Below are positions 7,337 to 15,069 of a stretch of DNA of 15,952 bases, piece after piece. How positions within the stretch are numbered: position 1 is the first letter of the stretch; each line of letters begins with the position of its first letter. The position numbers and the translations under genes are program-made. Source of the stretch: an uncultured Actinomycetes bacterium (GTDB taxonomy: Bacteria; Actinomycetota; Actinomycetes; Nanopelagicales; Nanopelagicaceae); the NCBI GenBank assembly GCA_903844585.1, contig CAIMUD010000081.1, positions 1 through 15,952 of the forward strand, read 5' to 3'. The notes under the pieces were generated by a model. That model was not told the DNA's origin. It did not search any database and saw only the letters and a program-made list of their open reading frames with translations.

Positions 7337-7364
7337 ACCCTAGGGTGGATACGTGAATTTGCAA
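7337..7364 (-). promoter_or_regulatory. phoU promoter, leaderless
   Basis: On the minus strand TTGCAA (7364-7359) serves as -35, followed by a 16-base spacer, TAGGGT (7342-7337) as -10, then 6 bases (GCGGGA) and the ATG at 7330. The PHO-box-like repeats lie just upstream rather than over the -35, so phoU-pstCAB may have a basal level plus activation. Confidence 0.65.
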
Positions 7365-7373
7365 GGTCCCTAA

Positions 7374-7392
7374 AGTGAACGGAAGGTTAACG
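7374..7392. promoter_or_regulatory. PHO-box-like direct repeat between phoU and senX3
   Basis: The plus strand shows GTGAACG (7375-7381) and GTTAACG (7386-7392), 11 bases apart. On the minus strand the same DNA reads GTTAACC and GTTCACT, matching the GTTCACC-like repeats and 11-base period of PHO boxes described in Streptomyces. It covers the expected -35 region of senX3 (whose -10 is at 7408) and lies upstream of the phoU -35. The likely binder is the RegX3-type regulator encoded here, giving autoregulation and control of pst; that is inferred. Confidence 0.65.
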
Positions 7393-7407
7393 GGCACTCT
7401 TGCGCGC

Positions 7408-7413
7408 TAGAGT
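7408..7413 (+). promoter_or_regulatory. -10 element of senX3, leaderless start
   Basis: TAGAGT is followed by TCTCGC (6 bases) and the ATG at 7420, with no ribosome site. Its TAG is also in frame with senX3, so the protein cannot start further upstream. The -35 position is occupied by the PHO-box-like repeat rather than a consensus hexamer, as expected for an activated promoter. Confidence 0.7.
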
Positions 7414-7419
7414 TCTCGC

Positions 7420-8481
7420 ATGTGGTCACGCAAGCCAGCGAGCGAATTAGATGGCAAGCGCGAGCTACCCGAAATCTTTCTGAACACGCTTGAGGCTCTC
7501 GAAGGTGCAGCCATGGTCATCGCACCGGGAGATTTCCCAATTTTTGCATCAAGTGAAGCCGAGCAAATTGGCATATTGCGGGATGCAAAAATTGTTAGTG
7601 AAGAACTTCTTGCCATCATTCGAGTCGTTCGCAGAACTAATACAAAACAAAATGGAAAGATCGAAATTGCTCGGGGACCTATCGGCGAAGGTAAGCACGA
7701 GCTCATGGTTAACGTCATTCCACTTGTGGAAGGAAATTTGGTACTTGTGCTTCTACGAGATGAAAGCGAGACCGATCGCGTGCATGAAGTTCGTAGAGAT
7801 TTTGTTGCAAATATCTCACACGAACTTAAGACTCCTATTGGCGCACTTTCATTACTGAGCGAGGCAGTACTCGGGGCAAAAGATGACCCTCAATCTGTAT
7901 CAAAATTCGCAGTGCGTATGCAATCTGAGTCGAAAAGATTGACAGACTTGGTACAAGAAATTATCAACTTATCGCGTGTGCAAGATTCTGACCCTCTTCA
8001 AGTGCCTGAAATTCTAGATATAAAAGAAATGATTTATGAAGCAATTGATCAGTGTAAGACAACAGCCGAGTCAAGAAAAATACAAATAATTTTTTCAGGA
8101 GAAGTCTCAGCAAGAGTTTTGGGTGATCGCCTCCAACTCATTATGGCCATTGATAATTTGATTGAAAATGCGATTAACTATTCGCCAGATGGCACGAATG
8201 TTTCAATTACGGCCACTAGTGAAAATTCCATCGTTGATATTTCAGTTACTGACCAAGGAATAGGTATTCCCGAATCAGCAGTCGAAAGAATCTTTGAACG
8301 CTTTTATCGAGTAGACCCAGCGAGATCGCGTCAGACCGGTGGAACTGGACTCGGCCTATCAATTGTTAAGCACATTGTCACAAAGCATGGTGGAGAGATT
8401 AAAGTATGGAGTGTTCAAAACGTGGGAAGCACTTTTTCAATACTCTTACCTACAACCAATGAGAGTGAGCAAATCCGATGA
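7420..8481 (+). CDS. senX3: SenX3-like sensor histidine kinase without membrane segments
   Basis: This 353-residue histidine kinase is probably the phosphate-response sensor that phosphorylates the RegX3-like partner encoded next. Domains in order are a PAS-like N-terminal region (about 18-115), the H-box RRDFVANISHELKTPIGAL with phospho-acceptor H134, a dimerisation helix pair, the N-box MAIDNLIENAINYSPDG, and ATP-lid motifs DQGIGIP, FERFYRVD and GGTGLGLSIV. The H-box region is very like mycobacterial SenX3 (SHELKTP[VI]GA, then an ALL/SLLSEA block). Unlike that protein, no hydrophobic N-terminal helices are present, and an in-frame stop upstream at 7408 excludes a longer start. It should be soluble or recruited by PhoU/Pst. 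It overlaps regX3 by four bases (ATGA). Confidence 0.9.
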   Translation: MWSRKPASELDGKRELPEIFLNTLEALEGAAMVIAPGDFPIFASSEAEQIGILRDAKIVSEELLAIIRVVRRTNTKQNGKIEIARGPIGEGKHELMVNVIPLVEGNLVLVLLRDESETDRVHEVRRDFVANISHELKTPIGALSLLSEAVLGAKDDPQSVSKFAVRMQSESKRLTDLVQEIINLSRVQDSDPLQVPEILDIKEMIYEAIDQCKTTAESRKIQIIFSGEVSARVLGDRLQLIMAIDNLIENAINYSPDGTNVSITATSENSIVDISVTDQGIGIPESAVERIFERFYRVDPARSRQTGGTGLGLSIVKHIVTKHGGEIKVWSVQNVGSTFSILLPTTNESEQIR

Positions 8482-9164
8482 CCAAGATTCTCTTAGTTGA
8501 AGATGAAGCATCTTTCTCTGAAGCGCTCGAATTTCTCCTTAAGAAAGAAGGTTTTGAAGTTGAAGTTGCAGAAAATGGACGACAGGCGCTTGATAAGTTT
8601 GAAGCCAGCGGTGCTGATTTAATTCTTCTTGATCTGATGATTCCTGAGGTTTCTGGAACAGAAGTTTGTCGCATCATTCGCACAACATCGCAAGTCCCAA
8701 TAATTATGTTGACAGCCAAAGACGGAGAAATCGACAAAGTTGTTGGTCTGGAACTTGGCGCAGATGACTATGTAACAAAACCATATTCATCTCGTGAATT
8801 ACTCGCACGCATCAAAGCTGTTATGCGGCGCCAATCCGGTGAACAAGAAGGTTTCGAGACCGTTGGAGCTCTCGTCGTTGGCCCCATTCAAATGAATATT
8901 GATAAGCATCAAGTCAACGTTAAAGGTGGGCAAATATCTTTGCCCCTTCGTGAGTTTGAGTTACTTGAGTTCTTCATGCGAAATCCCGGACGCGTCCTCA
9001 CCAGAAACCAAATTATCGATCGCGTATGGGGCGGCGATTATTTTGGTGACACCAAGACTCTTGATGTACATGTGAAGCGCCTTCGTTCAAAGATTGAAGA
9101 GGACCCGGCAAATCCGGTTTTGCTTCAAACAATTCGAGGGCTTGGCTACAAACTCGAGGCCTAA
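8478..9164 (+). CDS. regX3: RegX3-like response regulator, OmpR/PhoB family
   Basis: This 228-residue DNA-binding response regulator has an N-terminal receiver domain (1-117) with the acidic pocket at E8/D9, phospho-acceptor D52 in LILLDLMIP, the switch threonine T79 and conserved K101 in VTKPYS. The C-terminal winged helix (about 130-226) shows LPLREFELLEFFMRNPGRVLTR, the turn VWGGDYFGDTKTLDVHVKRLRSKIE and the ending IRGLGYKL. It is translationally coupled to senX3 and followed by a hairpin. In actinobacteria this regulator activates phosphate-starvation genes; the PHO-box-like repeats near phoU, senX3 and pstS are its probable targets. Confidence 0.94.
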   Translation: MTKILLVEDEASFSEALEFLLKKEGFEVEVAENGRQALDKFEASGADLILLDLMIPEVSGTEVCRIIRTTSQVPIIMLTAKDGEIDKVVGLELGADDYVTKPYSSRELLARIKAVMRRQSGEQEGFETVGALVVGPIQMNIDKHQVNVKGGQISLPLREFELLEFFMRNPGRVLTRNQIIDRVWGGDYFGDTKTLDVHVKRLRSKIEEDPANPVLLQTIRGLGYKLEA

Positions 9165-9186
9165 TCCTTTGATTTAACAAAGGATT
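9163..9186 (+). terminator. Hairpin after regX3
   Basis: AATCCTTTG (9163-9171) and CAAAGGATT (9178-9186) form a perfect 9-bp stem with the 6-base loop ATTTAA. The stem begins inside the regX3 stop codon. There is no T tract after it. It separates the phosphate regulators from the urease operon. Confidence 0.65.
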
Positions 9187-9209
9187 CGCATTCCATGCCT
9201 CGCCGCGTA

Positions 9210-9238
9210 TTGGAACCTTTCGGCATTCGACCTAAGAT
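9210..9238 (+). promoter_or_regulatory. Promoter of the urease operon, leaderless
   Basis: TTGGAA (9210-9215) as -35, an ideal 17-base spacer, TAAGAT (9233-9238) as -10, then 6 bases (TCGCAA) and the ureA ATG at 9245. No ribosome site is present. This is the best complete promoter in the window and looks like a housekeeping sigma-factor type. I see no GlnR-type site in this region. Confidence 0.75.
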
Positions 9239-9244
9239 TCGCAA

Positions 9245-9547
9245 ATGCACCTAACTCCCCATGAGCAAGAGCGCCTCATGATTTCCTACGCTGCTGATCT
9301 GGCCGAGCGTCGTAAAGCACGTGGGCAAAAACTTAACTATCCAGAATCTGTTGCAGTAATTGCATCATTTATTTTGGAAGGTGCGCGTGATGGCCGCACA
9401 GTCTCAGACCTTATGGATGCCGGACGACGCGTATTAACCCGTGCAGATGTAATGGATGGAATTGCCGAGATGGTGGAAGAAGTACAAATAGAAGCAACTT
9501 TTCCAGACGGAACCAAATTGGTTACCGTGCATAATCCGATTAACTAA
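9245..9547 (+). CDS. ureA: Urease subunit gamma
   Basis: This 100-residue protein is the smallest structural subunit of urease, the nickel enzyme that splits urea to ammonia and carbamate. It opens with the family motif [11 protein letters not shown] and continues with [29 protein letters not shown] and a central [40 protein letters not shown], colinear over its whole length with known UreA proteins, which are close to 100 residues. It is the first gene of ureABCFGD and has a leaderless start 6 bases after TAAGAT. Ammonia for assimilation is the likely benefit; no urea transporter gene lies in this window. Confidence 0.97.
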   Translation: MHLTPHEQERLMISYAADLAERRKARGQKLNYPESVAVIASFILEGARDGRTVSDLMDAGRRVLTRADVMDGIAEMVEEVQIEATFPDGTKLVTVHNPIN

Positions 9548-9558
9548 CGGAGAGATAA

Positions 9559-9879
9559 ATGATTCCTGGCGAAATTTTTATAGCTCCTGGTGAAATCGAA
9601 CTCAATCCAGGGAAAATTAAACGAACAATTTCTGTAGTCAATACAGGAGATCGACCAATTCAAGTTGGAAGTCATTTCCACTTTGCTGCAACAAATGCCG
9701 CACTCGAGTTTGATCGTGAGGCTTCACTTGGAATGCGCCTTAACCTCATTGCCGGAACATCGGCGCGATTTGAACCAGGAATGGAGAAGAGCGTTGAGCT
9801 AGTAGAAATTGGCGGAGAACGATTCATACCTGGACTTCGCGGACAGCACCCAAAACCACTTAAGAAAATTTCAAAGTAG
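9559..9879 (+). CDS. ureB: Urease subunit beta
   Basis: This 106-residue structural subunit packs between the gamma and alpha chains in the urease trimer. The family pattern is unbroken: [27 protein letters not shown] at about 24-44, then the [23 protein letters not shown] block and ending [11 protein letters not shown]. It follows ureA by 11 bases and, unlike ureA, has a strong ribosome site: GGAGAG a few bases before the ATG. This fits the rule in this window that internal genes may use Shine-Dalgarno sites while first genes do not. Confidence 0.97.
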   Translation: MIPGEIFIAPGEIELNPGKIKRTISVVNTGDRPIQVGSHFHFAATNAALEFDREASLGMRLNLIAGTSARFEPGMEKSVELVEIGGERFIPGLRGQHPKPLKKISK

Positions 9880-9892
9880 GGGTGGGTAAAAA

Positions 9893-11608
9893 ATGATTGA
9901 TCGTGCTAGATATGGACTGCTACTAGGGCCAAGTGTTGGTGACAAAATTCGTCTCGCTGACACTAATTTGATAATCGAGATTGAAAAAGATTTATCTATC
10001 GGAGCTGAAGGTCCTGGCAACGAAGTTGTCTTTGGAGGCGGAAAAGTTATCCGCGAATCAATGGGCCAAGGACGTGCAACTCGTGCCGATGGTGCGCCAG
10101 ATTTAGTTATCACGGGCGTTGTAATTCTTGATCACTGGGGAATCATAAAAGCCGATGTTGGAGTGCGAGATGGTCGCATTGTTGGCATCGGTAAAGCTGG
10201 TAATCCAGACACAATGTCTGGGATTGATCCCAACCTAGTTATTGGCCCATCGACTGAAATTCTCGCCGGCAACGGAAAGATTCTTACCGCGGGCGGAGTT
10301 GATTGTCATGTGCACCTCATTACCCCAACGCAAATTCCAGAAATGATTGGTTCGGGAATAACAACTCTTATTGGTGGCGGTACTGGGCCCGTTGAAGGAA
10401 CAAAGGCGACAACTGTTACCGCTGGTTCTTGGAACTTGGCACGAATGTTTGAGTCTCTCGATAATTGGCCGGTCAACGTTGCACTGCTTGGAAAAGGTAA
10501 TACCGTCAGCAAAGAATCCCTACGCGAACAAGTTTTAGGGGGCGCAAGCGGGTTTAAATTGCATGAAGACTGGGGCTCAACTCTGGCAGTAATTGATTCA
10601 AGTTTGAGTATCGCCGACGAATTTGGCGTGCAAGTGGCAATTCATACAGACACTCTTAATGAAGCTGGGTATTTAGAAGAAACTATTCGTGCAATTGCAA
10701 AACGTGGAATTCATGCGTATCACACTGAAGGTGCCGGCGGCGGTCATGCACCTGACATCATCAAAATTGCTGGAGAGAGTTATGTCCTTCCATCAAGTAC
10801 AAATCCAACTCGTCCCCACACAATTAATACACTCGACGAACACTTAGATATGTTGATGGTTTGTCACCATTTAAATCGTAACGTTGTTGAGGATCTTTCT
10901 TTCGCAGAATCTCGTATCCGTCCATCAACTATTGCTGCTGAAGATATTTTGCATGACATGGGTGCAATTTCAATGATTGGTTCAGATTCACAAGCCATGG
11001 GCCGCGTTGGCGAAGTAATCATTCGAACATGGCAGACAGCACACGCAATGAAAGAACGTCGTGGTTTCCTTTCTGGAGATTCTCGTAATGATAATTTGCG
11101 CGCGCGCCGTTATATAGCCAAGTACACAATATGTCCCGCAAAAGCACATGGCCTAGATGGTGAAGTTGGTTCTGTTGAAATCGGAAAGCTTGCAGATTTG
11201 GTTTTGTGGGAACCAAAATTCTTTGGTGTCCGCCCACAACTTGTAATTAAGGGCGGGTTTGTAAGTTGGGCGGCAATGGGAGATGCCAACGCATCTATTC
11301 CTACGCCGCAACCAATTCTTTCTCGCCCAATGTGGGGTGCTGCGCCACAAAGCGCACAGGCCACAAGCGTTCACTTCGTAAGTCAAAGCGCTCTCGATTC
11401 TGGCCTTGCAAATCGAGTAAATATCGGCCGCAAGTTTGCTGCGATTAAAAATACTCGCGGAATTGGTAAGGCAGACATGCCTGAAAATAGTGCGCAACCA
11501 GATATACAAGTTAATCCAACCTCTTTTGAAGTTCATATCGACGGCGAATTAGTGACAGAACAACCAGCTTCTTCACTTCCAATGACGCAGAGATATTTCC
11601 TTTTTTAA
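9893..11608 (+). CDS. ureC: Urease subunit alpha (catalytic)
   Basis: This 571-residue chain holds the di-nickel site that hydrolyses urea. All catalytic positions known from Klebsiella urease are present with a constant shift of five residues: H139 and H141 (DCHVH), carbamylated lysine K222 (GFKLHEDWG), H251 (AIHTDT), H277 ([13 protein letters not shown]), flap residues C324 and H325 (MVCHHL), and D365 ([12 protein letters not shown]). The C-terminus is the usual QRYFLF. The enzyme should therefore be active once nickel is loaded. The gene starts 13 bases after ureB with a GGGGTGGG ribosome site and ends one base before ureF. Length is standard for the family. Confidence 0.98.
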   Translation: MIDRARYGLLLGPSVGDKIRLADTNLIIEIEKDLSIGAEGPGNEVVFGGGKVIRESMGQGRATRADGAPDLVITGVVILDHWGIIKADVGVRDGRIVGIGKAGNPDTMSGIDPNLVIGPSTEILAGNGKILTAGGVDCHVHLITPTQIPEMIGSGITTLIGGGTGPVEGTKATTVTAGSWNLARMFESLDNWPVNVALLGKGNTVSKESLREQVLGGASGFKLHEDWGSTLAVIDSSLSIADEFGVQVAIHTDTLNEAGYLEETIRAIAKRGIHAYHTEGAGGGHAPDIIKIAGESYVLPSSTNPTRPHTINTLDEHLDMLMVCHHLNRNVVEDLSFAESRIRPSTIAAEDILHDMGAISMIGSDSQAMGRVGEVIIRTWQTAHAMKERRGFLSGDSRNDNLRARRYIAKYTICPAKAHGLDGEVGSVEIGKLADLVLWEPKFFGVRPQLVIKGGFVSWAAMGDANASIPTPQPILSRPMWGAAPQSAQATSVHFVSQSALDSGLANRVNIGRKFAAIKNTRGIGKADMPENSAQPDIQVNPTSFEVHIDGELVTEQPASSLPMTQRYFLF

Positions 11609-11609
11609 T

Positions 11610-12251
11610 ATGTCGCAAAATTTTGCAGACCTACTACTTCTCGTAGATTCACGTCTACCTGCAGGTGGTCACGCACATAGTGGTGGAATTGCACCGGCAA
11701 TTGAGGCTGGGCTAATAAAAAATATCGATCAACTGGAAGCAGCGCTTCGCACTCGTTTAAAACATCAGGGACCCATGCAGGCTGCTGCTGTGAAATTAGC
11801 AGCCGAAGGGATAAGCGCTGATGAAATCGATGACGCACTAGATATCCGAATGATTTCAAGAGCAGCACGCGCAGCCTCTCGCGCACAAGGTAGAGGGCTC
11901 ATCCGCGTTGCAAATGAAGTCTGGCCAGAAATTGTTTTTGGCAACGGCAATCTTCATCATCCTGTGGCATTTGGAGTAATCGCAAAATCTTTTGGCGCAT
12001 CAGAGATAGCACCACTTGCCTTCTTGCAACAGTCGCTAATGAGCGGTGCATCGGCTGGGGTTCGGTTAATGGGCTTTGATCCAATAAGCGTTACTTACCT
12101 CATTTCACAGATGCGCGGCGCTGTTGAAGAGATTTCTAAATCTATAACTCAGGTCGAAAATATCGATTCGATTCCTTCCGGTTCACTGCCGGGTCTGGAA
12201 GCGCTCACTGAGAACTATTCGAAAGCGCAGGTGCGTCTCTTTGCATCGTGA
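11610..12251 (+). CDS. ureF: Urease accessory protein UreF
   Basis: This 213-residue helical maturation factor binds UreD and UreG on apo-urease and couples GTP hydrolysis to nickel delivery. The family N-terminus [27 protein letters not shown] is plain, as is [14 protein letters not shown] near residues 147-160 in the last third. It starts one base after the ureC stop with no ribosome site (the preceding bases are T-rich), which suggests re-initiation, and overlaps ureG by 11 bases. No ureE is found between ureC and ureF, as in mycobacterial urease operons. Confidence 0.94.
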   Translation: MSQNFADLLLLVDSRLPAGGHAHSGGIAPAIEAGLIKNIDQLEAALRTRLKHQGPMQAAAVKLAAEGISADEIDDALDIRMISRAARAASRAQGRGLIRVANEVWPEIVFGNGNLHHPVAFGVIAKSFGASEIAPLAFLQQSLMSGASAGVRLMGFDPISVTYLISQMRGAVEEISKSITQVENIDSIPSGSLPGLEALTENYSKAQVRLFAS

Positions 12252-12906
12252 CGAAAACTCAAAACCTCTAACCCATCGACCATCAAAACCACGCGGTTCA
12301 TTTCGCGTTGGAATTGGGGGCCCTGTTGGTTCGGGTAAGACTGCACTTGTATCTGCGCTCTGTAAAAAACTTCGTGATGAGTTAAATCTTGCAGTCGTTA
12401 CAAATGATATTTACACAACCGAGGACGCGGATTTCCTAAAGAGAGCTGCAGTTCTTGATGCTTCAAGAATCCTTGCTGTCGAAACAGGATGCTGTCCACA
12501 TACTGCAGTGCGTGATGACATCACGGCAAATCTCGAGGCAGTCGAAGCGCTAGAAGAAAAGTTTGCGCCCCTTGATCTCATACTTCTTGAATCTGGTGGA
12601 GATAACCTCACGATGACATTTAGTAAAGGTCTTGTTGATGTATTTATTTTTGTAATTGATGTTGCAGGTGGAGATAAAGTTCCACGAAAGGGTGGACCTG
12701 GAGTAACAGGTTCGGACCTGCTTGTAATAAATAAAACTGATTTAGCGCCAATGGTGGGTGCAGATCTTGAAGTTATGCGCCGCGATGCGCAAATGATGAG
12801 AAAAGAAAAGCCAACCTTATTTACGAGCGTTCGTGAAAATCCGGAAGTTGAGACTGTCGCACAGTGGATTTTGCATGAGATGCAGGAGCACCGAGTACTC
12901 AGATGA
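12241..12906 (+). CDS. ureG: Urease accessory GTPase UreG
   Basis: This 221-residue SIMIBI-class GTPase supplies nickel to urease. The P-loop GPVGSGKT is at 27-34, the metal-binding Cys-Pro-His is C85-P86-H87, ESGGDNL is at 117-123 and the guanine-specificity motif NKTD is at 164-167. A second cysteine precedes the metal-binding one ([11 protein letters not shown]), which I believe is usual in actinobacterial UreG. The start is taken as TTG at 12241, with AGGTG about seven bases upstream; no ATG or GTG is available in frame before the P-loop, and the N-terminal tail of about 20 residues is normal. It overlaps ureF by 11 bases and ureD by four, so the three accessory genes are coupled. Confidence 0.95.
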   Translation: MHRDENSKPLTHRPSKPRGSFRVGIGGPVGSGKTALVSALCKKLRDELNLAVVTNDIYTTEDADFLKRAAVLDASRILAVETGCCPHTAVRDDITANLEAVEALEEKFAPLDLILLESGGDNLTMTFSKGLVDVFIFVIDVAGGDKVPRKGGPGVTGSDLLVINKTDLAPMVGADLEVMRRDAQMMRKEKPTLFTSVRENPEVETVAQWILHEMQEHRVLR

Positions 12907-13586
12907 ACGCATCAGCATCAATAGTTTGCTCTGTAGCAAATGGTCTGCCACGAATAGAAGAGATGGTGAGCCAACCTCCTCTAACTTTTCGTGAAACAAC
13001 TGATGGGGTAATGATTGTAAATACCGCAGCAGGTCCACTCGGTGGCGACCGACTTCACCTACGAGCCACCGTAAAAGATGGCGCCGAGTTAAAACTGGGT
13101 GGAGTTGCAGCTTCGATGGCTTTACCTGGCGCACCTGGAACTGGATTTAGCCAATCAAATACATTAATAACACTTGGGGATGGCGCGAAATTAATCTGGT
13201 TGCCTCAACCAATAATCATGGCAGCTGGCTCTCATCACAGACAGATGATCACAATTAACGCACAACCTTCATCACAATTTATTTACGGTGATGCTTTTCA
13301 GTTTGGTCGACATAAGGAAGAAACTGGTCGAATCGAACAGCACGTTGCAGTCAATATCGACGGCGTTCCAGTCTTGAGACAGAGCACTGATATCAACCCT
13401 GAAGATGACTGGAAAGAAGCTTTCTCACTTCAAGAGGCTCGCACCTTTGGCTCGCACATAACATTTGGAATTGAAATTTCAAACTCAGCCGAATTTACAA
13501 ATTTTGAGTTAGAGAATGGAATCCACATTTATCAAAGCATCGGGACCTTACTAGCCCCGAAATTAAGCGTTAAAGTAGCGATGTGA
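12903..13586 (+). CDS. ureD: Urease accessory protein UreD (UreH)
   Basis: This 227-residue beta-rich scaffold docks on apo-urease and recruits UreF and UreG. Recognisable parts are [26 protein letters not shown] at about 40-65, [18 protein letters not shown] near 98-115 and [12 protein letters not shown] near 134-145. It is shorter than the 260-280 residues of proteobacterial UreD, but short forms are known in actinobacteria and no frameshift is apparent. The start overlaps the ureG stop (ATGA) and the end overlaps the sugar kinase start (GTGA). It closes the canonical urease set ureABCFGD. Confidence 0.9.
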   Translation: MNASASIVCSVANGLPRIEEMVSQPPLTFRETTDGVMIVNTAAGPLGGDRLHLRATVKDGAELKLGGVAASMALPGAPGTGFSQSNTLITLGDGAKLIWLPQPIIMAAGSHHRQMITINAQPSSQFIYGDAFQFGRHKEETGRIEQHVAVNIDGVPVLRQSTDINPEDDWKEAFSLQEARTFGSHITFGIEISNSAEFTNFELENGIHIYQSIGTLLAPKLSVKVAM

Positions 13587-14488
13587 TTACAGGGATTGGT
13601 TGCATCGCCTATGACCACGTGCTCTATACAAATTCAAACTGGGCCGATGCCAAAGGCGCAATAACAAAAGAAGAATTTAGATTTGGTGGCAATGTTCGTA
13701 ATGCACTTGCAGCTGTAGCAGCCCTTGGAGAAAGCGCTGCATACCTTGGAACGTTAAGCCCTGAGCCAGAATGGGCGAAGGTAATTGATCGTCTGCATGA
13801 ATCTGGAATCAGCACCCAATACACTAGTTTTAAAGATGGGTCCCATCCCCCACTTGCAACAGTTATAGTTTTAAAAGATAGCGATAGATACATCGCATTT
13901 GATGATTCGCCCCTATGGAAACTTGCCCTTCCCCCACAAGCAAAAATAGATTCTGCTCTAGATAAAACTAAATTGATTTTGGTTGATCTCAATACCGCGC
14001 CCGAAGGAACTCTCCAAGTTGTCAAAGATGCGCTAAAACGAGGCATACCCGTAGTCCTCGATGCAGAACGAGACGGAATGTACCCTGCAGAATTCTCAGA
14101 AGTTATTGAACTTTCTTCTGAACCCATATTGCCGCTCAACTATGCAAAGAAAATTACCGGTGAAACTGAGATTGCTTTAATTCTGGCCAAGCTTTGGAAC
14201 TCACATAGAGTCGCTGTAATTGTGACTGATGGTCCAAACGGGAGTTATGCGATTACCGAATCAGGTGCGCAACCAATTCATACACCTGCTTTCAAAGTTG
14301 AAGCAATTGATTCCAATGGCACTGGTGATGTATTTCACGGCGCATATGCCGTTGCACGAATTAGGGGTACCGGTGTTAAAGAATCAATTCTTTATGCGAC
14401 TGCTGCTACTGCATCGTTTATCTCACTTCCACAGGGATCTGAACGAATACCATCGGAAATAACGATTAATCAAATACTTTCTCGCTAA
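13583..14488 (+). CDS. PfkB-family carbohydrate kinase, substrate unknown
   Basis: This 301-residue ribokinase-fold kinase transfers phosphate from ATP to a sugar-like alcohol. PfkB signature 1 is seen as GGNVRNALAAVAALG at 35-49, and signature 2 as DSNGTGDVFHGAYA at 243-256, with D249 the likely catalytic base. The opening GIGCIAYDHV is typical of family members in the ribokinase/YihV group, but the substrate cannot be named. The GTG start overlaps the ureD stop by four bases, so it is translationally coupled to the urease accessory genes. This is an unusual neighbour for urease. The PAP2 promoter overlaps its stop codon. No lost key residues or frameshift are seen. Confidence 0.85.
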   Translation: MITGIGCIAYDHVLYTNSNWADAKGAITKEEFRFGGNVRNALAAVAALGESAAYLGTLSPEPEWAKVIDRLHESGISTQYTSFKDGSHPPLATVIVLKDSDRYIAFDDSPLWKLALPPQAKIDSALDKTKLILVDLNTAPEGTLQVVKDALKRGIPVVLDAERDGMYPAEFSEVIELSSEPILPLNYAKKITGETEIALILAKLWNSHRVAVIVTDGPNGSYAITESGAQPIHTPAFKVEAIDSNGTGDVFHGAYAVARIRGTGVKESILYATAATASFISLPQGSERIPSEITINQILSR

Positions 14489-14491
14489 CAT
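14486..14491 (+). promoter_or_regulatory. -10 element of the PAP2 gene, leaderless, on the kinase stop codon
   Basis: TAACAT uses the TAA stop of the PfkB kinase as its first three bases, followed by CAGCCT (6 bases) and ATG at 14498. No ribosome site is visible. The spacing rule seen at six other starts supports it, although the gene could also be read from the upstream operon. Confidence 0.6.
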
Positions 14492-14497
14492 CAGCCT

Positions 14498-15061
14498 ATG
14501 AATTTAGACCTTTCGCTTGTTGAATCACTAAATCGTTGGGGTGCAACTCACGTATCCCTGACTACGGCGATTGCTGATGACACGATATTTCTAGCCATGG
14601 CCCTTTCCGGTCTTGCCTTTCTGTATTCAGTGATGCGAAATGCATCAAAACCAATCTCTTTTATAAAGAGCATCGCCCTTTTGGTCTCTGAGGGCGTAGT
14701 TAAGCTCGTACTTCCCGTTGGCCTTGCGACAATTGCATCTGAATTGATTTCGAAGTTATTTGTAAGGCCGAGACCTTTTGCAGCTCATGAAAATATAGTT
14801 ATGGTTTTTCCTCAAGGTGCTGATGGTGGAATGCCATCGCATCACATGACATTCACAATCGCACTTGGCGTCGCAGTGATGTTTTTCTCGCGAAAAATGG
14901 GATTTGCCATCATTGTTCTTGCAATAGCTTCAGGAATCGCACGTATTGCTGCCGGTATTCACTATCCATCAGATATTTTGGCTGGTGCACTACTTGGTGC
15001 TGGGGTTGTTTATCTCTACAAGGTTATATTCAAAGATATAAAACGTAGAGCAAGCCTGTAA
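14498..15061 (+). CDS. PAP2-family membrane phosphatase (undecaprenyl-diphosphatase-like)
   Basis: This 187-residue integral membrane acid phosphatase has about five to six hydrophobic helices. The three phosphatase motifs are C1 KLFVRPRPF at 86-94, C2 MPSHH at 112-116 (PSHH where PSGH is usual) and C3 ARIAAGIHYPSD at 148-159, with R149, H155 and D159 conserved and alanine where the first serine is usual. Such proteins often recycle undecaprenyl diphosphate to the monophosphate for cell-wall synthesis (BcrC type), but lipid phosphate phosphatases look the same, so the substrate is open. It ends eight bases from the convergent DUF779 gene. Confidence 0.85.
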   Translation: MNLDLSLVESLNRWGATHVSLTTAIADDTIFLAMALSGLAFLYSVMRNASKPISFIKSIALLVSEGVVKLVLPVGLATIASELISKLFVRPRPFAAHENIVMVFPQGADGGMPSHHMTFTIALGVAVMFFSRKMGFAIIVLAIASGIARIAAGIHYPSDILAGALLGAGVVYLYKVIFKDIKRRASL

Positions 15062-15069
15062 ACCCGAAT

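Noticed and set aside
9183..9243. The octamer GATTCGCA occurs twice upstream of ureA (9183-9190 and 9236-9243), possibly an operator pair
   Set aside because: The match is short, one copy overlaps the terminator arm and the other the -10 and start, and no known regulator site fits.
9187..9244. Search for a GlnR- or AmtR-type nitrogen control site before ureA
   Set aside because: No convincing GTnAC-n6-GaAAC or similar pattern was found.
12487..12520. Extra cysteine beside the metal-binding Cys-Pro-His of UreG as a novel metal site
   Set aside because: I recall GCCPHTA[IV]RDD as common in actinobacterial UreG, so it is probably a lineage trait rather than a novelty.
13624..14139. A 171-codon open frame on the minus strand opposite the PfkB kinase
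   Set aside because: The plus-strand kinase has both family signatures in place; the antisense frame shows no motif and no promoter.
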